Assembly (NCBI GenBank): GCA_023139655.1
Contig: JAGLNE010000026.1
Span: 1-13,958, forward strand
Source of the DNA: Candidatus Parcubacteria bacterium
GTDB lineage: Bacteria > Patescibacteriota > Patescibacteriia > Patescibacteriales > UBA12075
DNA length: 13,958 nucleotides
Direction: 5' to 3'
The notes below the pieces were generated by a model, which saw only the letters and a list, made by a program, of their open reading frames with translations, was not told where the DNA came from and ran no database searches. Of the stretch, positions 12,147-13,958 are shown piece by piece. A program made the translations under genes and the position numbers. The first letter of the stretch is position 1. Every line of letters begins with the position of its first letter.

Positions 12147-12226
12147 AAAAACCGCCCATTTTGGCGATTTTCATAATAAAAATTGATTGTTTCTCTTTCT
12201 TTAATTGTTAAATGTTTATATATCAT
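12140..12226 (-). pseudogene. Probable N-terminal remnant of an IS30-family transposase
   Basis: A 28-aa ORF starting MIYKHLTIKERETINFYYEN. The KHLTIKERETI word matches the start of the IS30-type HTH_38 domain, where family members read K/Y-HLT-x2-ER-x2-I. It stops after 28 codons, and no DDE domain is found downstream. A GTTGCACCTACTTATTGAAC stretch at 12249-12268 lies just upstream and could be a terminal inverted repeat, but no partner was found. This is the best sign of past transposition here. Confidence 0.45.
12149..12170 (-). terminator. Terminator with TTGGCGATTT arm
   Basis: Eight pairs (12163-12170 with 12149-12156) and a 6-nt loop. The pair 12167/12152 is U-G on the minus RNA and A-C on the plus RNA, supporting the minus strand, where the stem is followed by TTTTTG. 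It would close transcripts coming from the 12445-13939 genes. Confidence 0.6.
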
Positions 12227-12269
12227 ACACTTCCATTTTAACAAAAGTGTTGCACCTACTTATTGAACC

Positions 12270-12317
12270 CAGGGTAACATTTACACTGAAAGATAACGTT
12301 ACCCTAACGTTACCCTG
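12270..12317. promoter_or_regulatory. Operator-like TAACGTTACCC repeats
   Basis: Two perfect tandem 11-bp repeats TAACGTTACCC (12294-12304 and 12305-12315), each containing the palindrome TAACGTTA. An inverted CAGGGTAAC (12270-12278) pairs perfectly with GTTACCCTG (12309-12317). The 11-bp spacing places the sites on one face of the helix, as for a DNA-binding repressor. It lies between the IS30 remnant and the 52-aa gene unit, and which gene it controls is unclear. Confidence 0.5.
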
Positions 12318-12363
12318 TTTAAATTTAAAATCTAGATTCTTATCTACCGAAACCTTAACGAAG

Positions 12364-12402
12364 GAGGATAAATATTTTACGAATATTTTTATCCTCAGTT
12401 TT
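12364..12402 (+). terminator. Palindromic hairpin with plus-strand T run
   Basis: Stem GAGGATAAA/TTTATCCTC (12364-12372 with 12388-12396) plus four inner pairs after a two-base bulge, then AGTTTTTCT on the plus strand. No plus-strand gene reaches it. The stretch 12227-12444 holds this hairpin and the operator repeats; I see no credible gene in it. Confidence 0.4.
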
Positions 12403-12444
12403 TCTCCTGATCATAAGTAATATAGATTATAATATAGATTAAAA

Positions 12445-12522
12445 TTATTTTATCCCAAAATGAATTTTTAAATATTTCTCGATTTGATTCATTATTGCCA
12501 AATCAATTTCGCCGATCCTCAT
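12445..12522 (-). CDS. Possible 25-aa ORF
   Basis: MRIGEIDLAIMNQIEKYLKI and five more residues. Its ATG comes one base after the 52-aa ORF's stop, which would allow coupled translation. There is no Shine-Dalgarno sequence. At this length it could be chance; it is listed because of the tight junction. Confidence 0.25.
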   Translation of the reverse strand: MRIGEIDLAIMNQIEKYLKIHFGIK

Positions 12523-12523
12523 A

Positions 12524-12682
12524 TTATTTCAGATTTCTATAATAATCAGCTTCTGCCTTTGATATCGGCCCCAGAGCTTTGAGCGCGTCGCGGCCGGCTG
12601 CATTCTGTATATCCTGCCACGCAAGATCAAAGTCTTCTTTTTTTTCACGCTTTATAAATTTTGTTATCAGTTTTCTTATCAT
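12524..12682 (-). CDS. Unrecognised 52-aa ORF after the PIN gene
   Basis: An ORF that starts two bases after the stop of the PIN-like gene (TAA-TT-ATG), so translation is probably coupled. It encodes MIRKLITKFIKREKKEDFDL, then AWQDIQNAAGRDALKALGPI and a C-terminal SKAEADYYRNLK. It looks like one basic amphipathic helix followed by a more acidic helical half. Its G+C content is clearly higher than the neighbouring genes in its middle (CCGGCCGCGACGCGCTC). No family is recognised. As the third gene of the ImmA/IrrE-PIN string it may be a small antitoxin-like or accessory protein, which is inference. Confidence 0.6.
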   Translation of the reverse strand: MIRKLITKFIKREKKEDFDLAWQDIQNAAGRDALKALGPISKAEADYYRNLK

Positions 12683-12684
12683 AA

Positions 12685-13188
12685 TTATATTTTAAAACTC
12701 TCTTTTGCTAATAGCCCAACTATTTCGCCATAATCATTTTTAGTTATCTGCTTATTCTTTAAAAGTATTTCCAAAAAATTTACCGTATCTCTAAATTCGT
12801 GTTTATTAAAAATTTCTATCCCAATTGATGCCGCCTTTTTACTGGCTTGTTCATCGTCAGTTATAAATAATCCATTTACTTCCCTAGCCAAAACCATAGC
12901 CGAGATCTCGCCAATACCAAGTACTCGCCCCTGAATTAAACCATCCATAAATATTATGCTTTCTGTCTGCTCCAGTGTACCAACGGATATTTTATTCTTA
13001 TTAACTAATTCAATTATACTAAAAAGTGTTGGCTTTTTGCGTATCCCTTTTTTAACTTCTTCGATCACTTCCTTGGTCGTAATCAACTCTTTTGATAAAT
13101 AGAATAAAAGCTCTAGCTTGTTAATTCGAGCGAAATTACTTAAAACAGCGTTATCAAATACTAATTTTTTATTTATCAAATTTTTCAT
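12685..13188 (-). CDS. PIN-like nuclease (DUF3368-type), possible toxin
   Basis: A 167-aa PIN-like protein. The N-terminus LVFDNAVLSNFARINKLELL (9-28, Asp12) and EVIEEVKKG (40-48, Glu44), then LGIGEISAMVLARE (90-103, Glu94) and GLFITDDEQASKKAASIGI (106-124, Asp111/112), give the acidic set of PIN nucleases and resemble the DUF3368 group. PIN proteins cleave RNA and are common VapC-type toxins. The ATG overlaps the ImmA/IrrE-like gene by 20 bases and no Shine-Dalgarno sequence is seen, so translation is coupled to it. Target RNA is unknown. Confidence 0.8.
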   Translation of the reverse strand: MKNLINKKLVFDNAVLSNFARINKLELLFYLSKELITTKEVIEEVKKGIRKKPTLFSIIELVNKNKISVGTLEQTESIIFMDGLIQGRVLGIGEISAMVLAREVNGLFITDDEQASKKAASIGIEIFNKHEFRDTVNFLEILLKNKQITKNDYGEIVGLLAKESFKI

Positions 13189-13939
13189 TATTTTTTATTT
13201 CTGCTATTTTGTCTTTTGCCTCATCATATGATATGCGTAAAAATTCCGCCAAACGATTAAGGGATATTTTTTTATTAAAATAAGAATTAAAGGCCATGCG
13301 GTTATATTCTGCCGGAAGCAGGGTTTTTTCTGTATTAAATTTCCTTTCCGCTTTATAGCCCATCTGCAACGCCAACCGATTTAATCCGGCTGTATCTTTT
13401 ATTTTTTTATCCATAGGCTTGTCAAAGCGATATCCTAAATTACCCAGATGATAAATTGTGGCTAACCAGCTTGCTCCAAATTCATTTCTGGTTTTTACTA
13501 ATTCAATATCATCTAATTGATTTGACTTATTTTCTAAAATTGAATGTATATAATGATCAACTCCTTCTTGGGGCATTAAAAAATGCGCGGCAAAACAATC
13601 CGCTCTTTGCTCTATTGGAGATTTTTTTTCTTTATCATTCTCAATTATCAATTCCTTGTCTTTATCTAGAAGATAATGGCAATATTCATGGGCGGCCGTA
13701 AAAATCTGATGCCCTCTAGTACGGTTACTATTTATCAATACCTTTCCGGTTTTGCCATCTTTGTCATAATAAAAAGCACCGGAAAGATCCTCGCAATCAA
13801 TCGGCATACGCACAATAAACAGACCTTGACTTTCAAGTAATAAAAAAATGTCTTTAATGCCGTCATTACCTATATTAAGTTCACGTCTTTTGTCCGCGGC
13901 CAACCTTATGGCCTCGTTGTAGATGTTATTTTGTTTCAT
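13169..13939 (-). CDS. ImmA/IrrE-type metallopeptidase
   Basis: A 256-aa protein of the ImmA/IrrE (COG2856) family. The zinc motif HEYCH (84-88) and the third ligand Glu110 in EQRADCFAAHFLMP (110-123) are clear. The fold continues with ASWLATIYHLGNLGYRF and a C-terminal HTH-like segment around KISLNRLAEFLRISYDEAK. Family members cleave regulators such as ImmR (phage/ICE induction) or DdrO (IrrE, DNA damage). No N-terminal XRE domain is present. The ATG at 13939 follows the sequence CAGTAAT, where an in-frame TAA (13941-13943) may end an upstream gene cut off by the window edge. The gene overlaps the PIN gene by 20 bases. Confidence 0.85.
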   Translation of the reverse strand: MKQNNIYNEAIRLAADKRRELNIGNDGIKDIFLLLESQGLFIVRMPIDCEDLSGAFYYDKDGKTGKVLINSNRTRGHQIFTAAHEYCHYLLDKDKELIIENDKEKKSPIEQRADCFAAHFLMPQEGVDHYIHSILENKSNQLDDIELVKTRNEFGASWLATIYHLGNLGYRFDKPMDKKIKDTAGLNRLALQMGYKAERKFNTEKTLLPAEYNRMAFNSYFNKKISLNRLAEFLRISYDEAKDKIAEIKNNEKFDK

Positions 13940-13958
13940 ATTACTGGATAGATTTAAG

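Noticed and set aside
12205..12420. A 71-codon plus-strand ORF across the repeat region.
   Set aside because: It starts at TTG without a Shine-Dalgarno sequence, its coding region is made of the operator repeats and a palindrome, and it opposes all local genes. Likely chance.
1..13958. Window ends share TTAAG, as if the contig were circular.
   Set aside because: Five bases in AT-rich DNA is uninformative.
13941..13958. Possible C-terminus (LKSIQ) of an upstream gene ending at 13941.
   Set aside because: Only five codons are visible, too few to call a feature; it is mentioned in the ImmA/IrrE entry.

Overview
The window reads as a bacterial chromosomal segment, most likely from the Candidate Phyla Radiation (Patescibacteria). 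That guess rests on four things: very compact gene packing, small versions of proteins (for example a 172-residue MscS), a Gmad2 lipoprotein-like protein and a CAP-domain protein carrying the 'VNP..FLG.P.DAF..MR..G.GISN' repeat that I associate with this group, and general AT-richness. TGA is used as a stop codon (8444, 10151), so the genetic code looks standard. No rRNA, tRNA, CRISPR array or complete transposon was seen. The lineage is an inference, not a proof.

Region 1 (about 1-1540, minus strand) is the unusual part. It holds a promoter with a DnaA-box sequence beside it, an unrecognised structured RNA of about 150 nt ending in an intrinsic terminator, then a second promoter with a long leader, and a compact operon of three tiny Shine-Dalgarno-led ORFs (77, 66 and 50 aa). 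A fourth tiny ORF (43 aa) follows, behind a leader built like the first one. At least six hairpins sit here. Several contain pairs that are G-U on the minus strand but A-C on the plus strand, which argues for minus-strand RNA.

Region 2 (1582-3884, minus strand) has a membrane-anchored Gmad2 protein with a six-cysteine tail, a VTT/DedA-family membrane protein, an AlkD-type DNA glycosylase and a 55-aa single-pass membrane protein that starts with TTG.

Region 3 (3958-4910, plus strand) is the only plus-strand transcription unit: a near-consensus promoter, a zinc-ribbon protein, an unrecognised 162-aa protein and a strong terminator.

Region 4 (4931-11200, minus strand) is a tightly packed probable nine-gene operon. 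Reading in its direction it has a GT4 glycosyltransferase, a DEDDh exonuclease, a GIY-YIG nuclease, a short MscS channel, a small membrane protein, a secreted CAP protein, an anchored C39-like peptidase, a macro-domain protein and a membrane-anchored methyltransferase-like protein. The middle genes form a cell-envelope set. The nuclease, macro and methyltransferase genes are DNA/ADP-ribose/SAM enzymes.

Region 5 (11240-13958, minus strand) is AT-rich and accessory. It has two orphan genes flanked by related intergenic modules, a probable IS30 transposase remnant, an operator-like tandem repeat, and an ImmA/IrrE protease - PIN nuclease - 52-aa ORF string that resembles a toxin-antitoxin or stress module.
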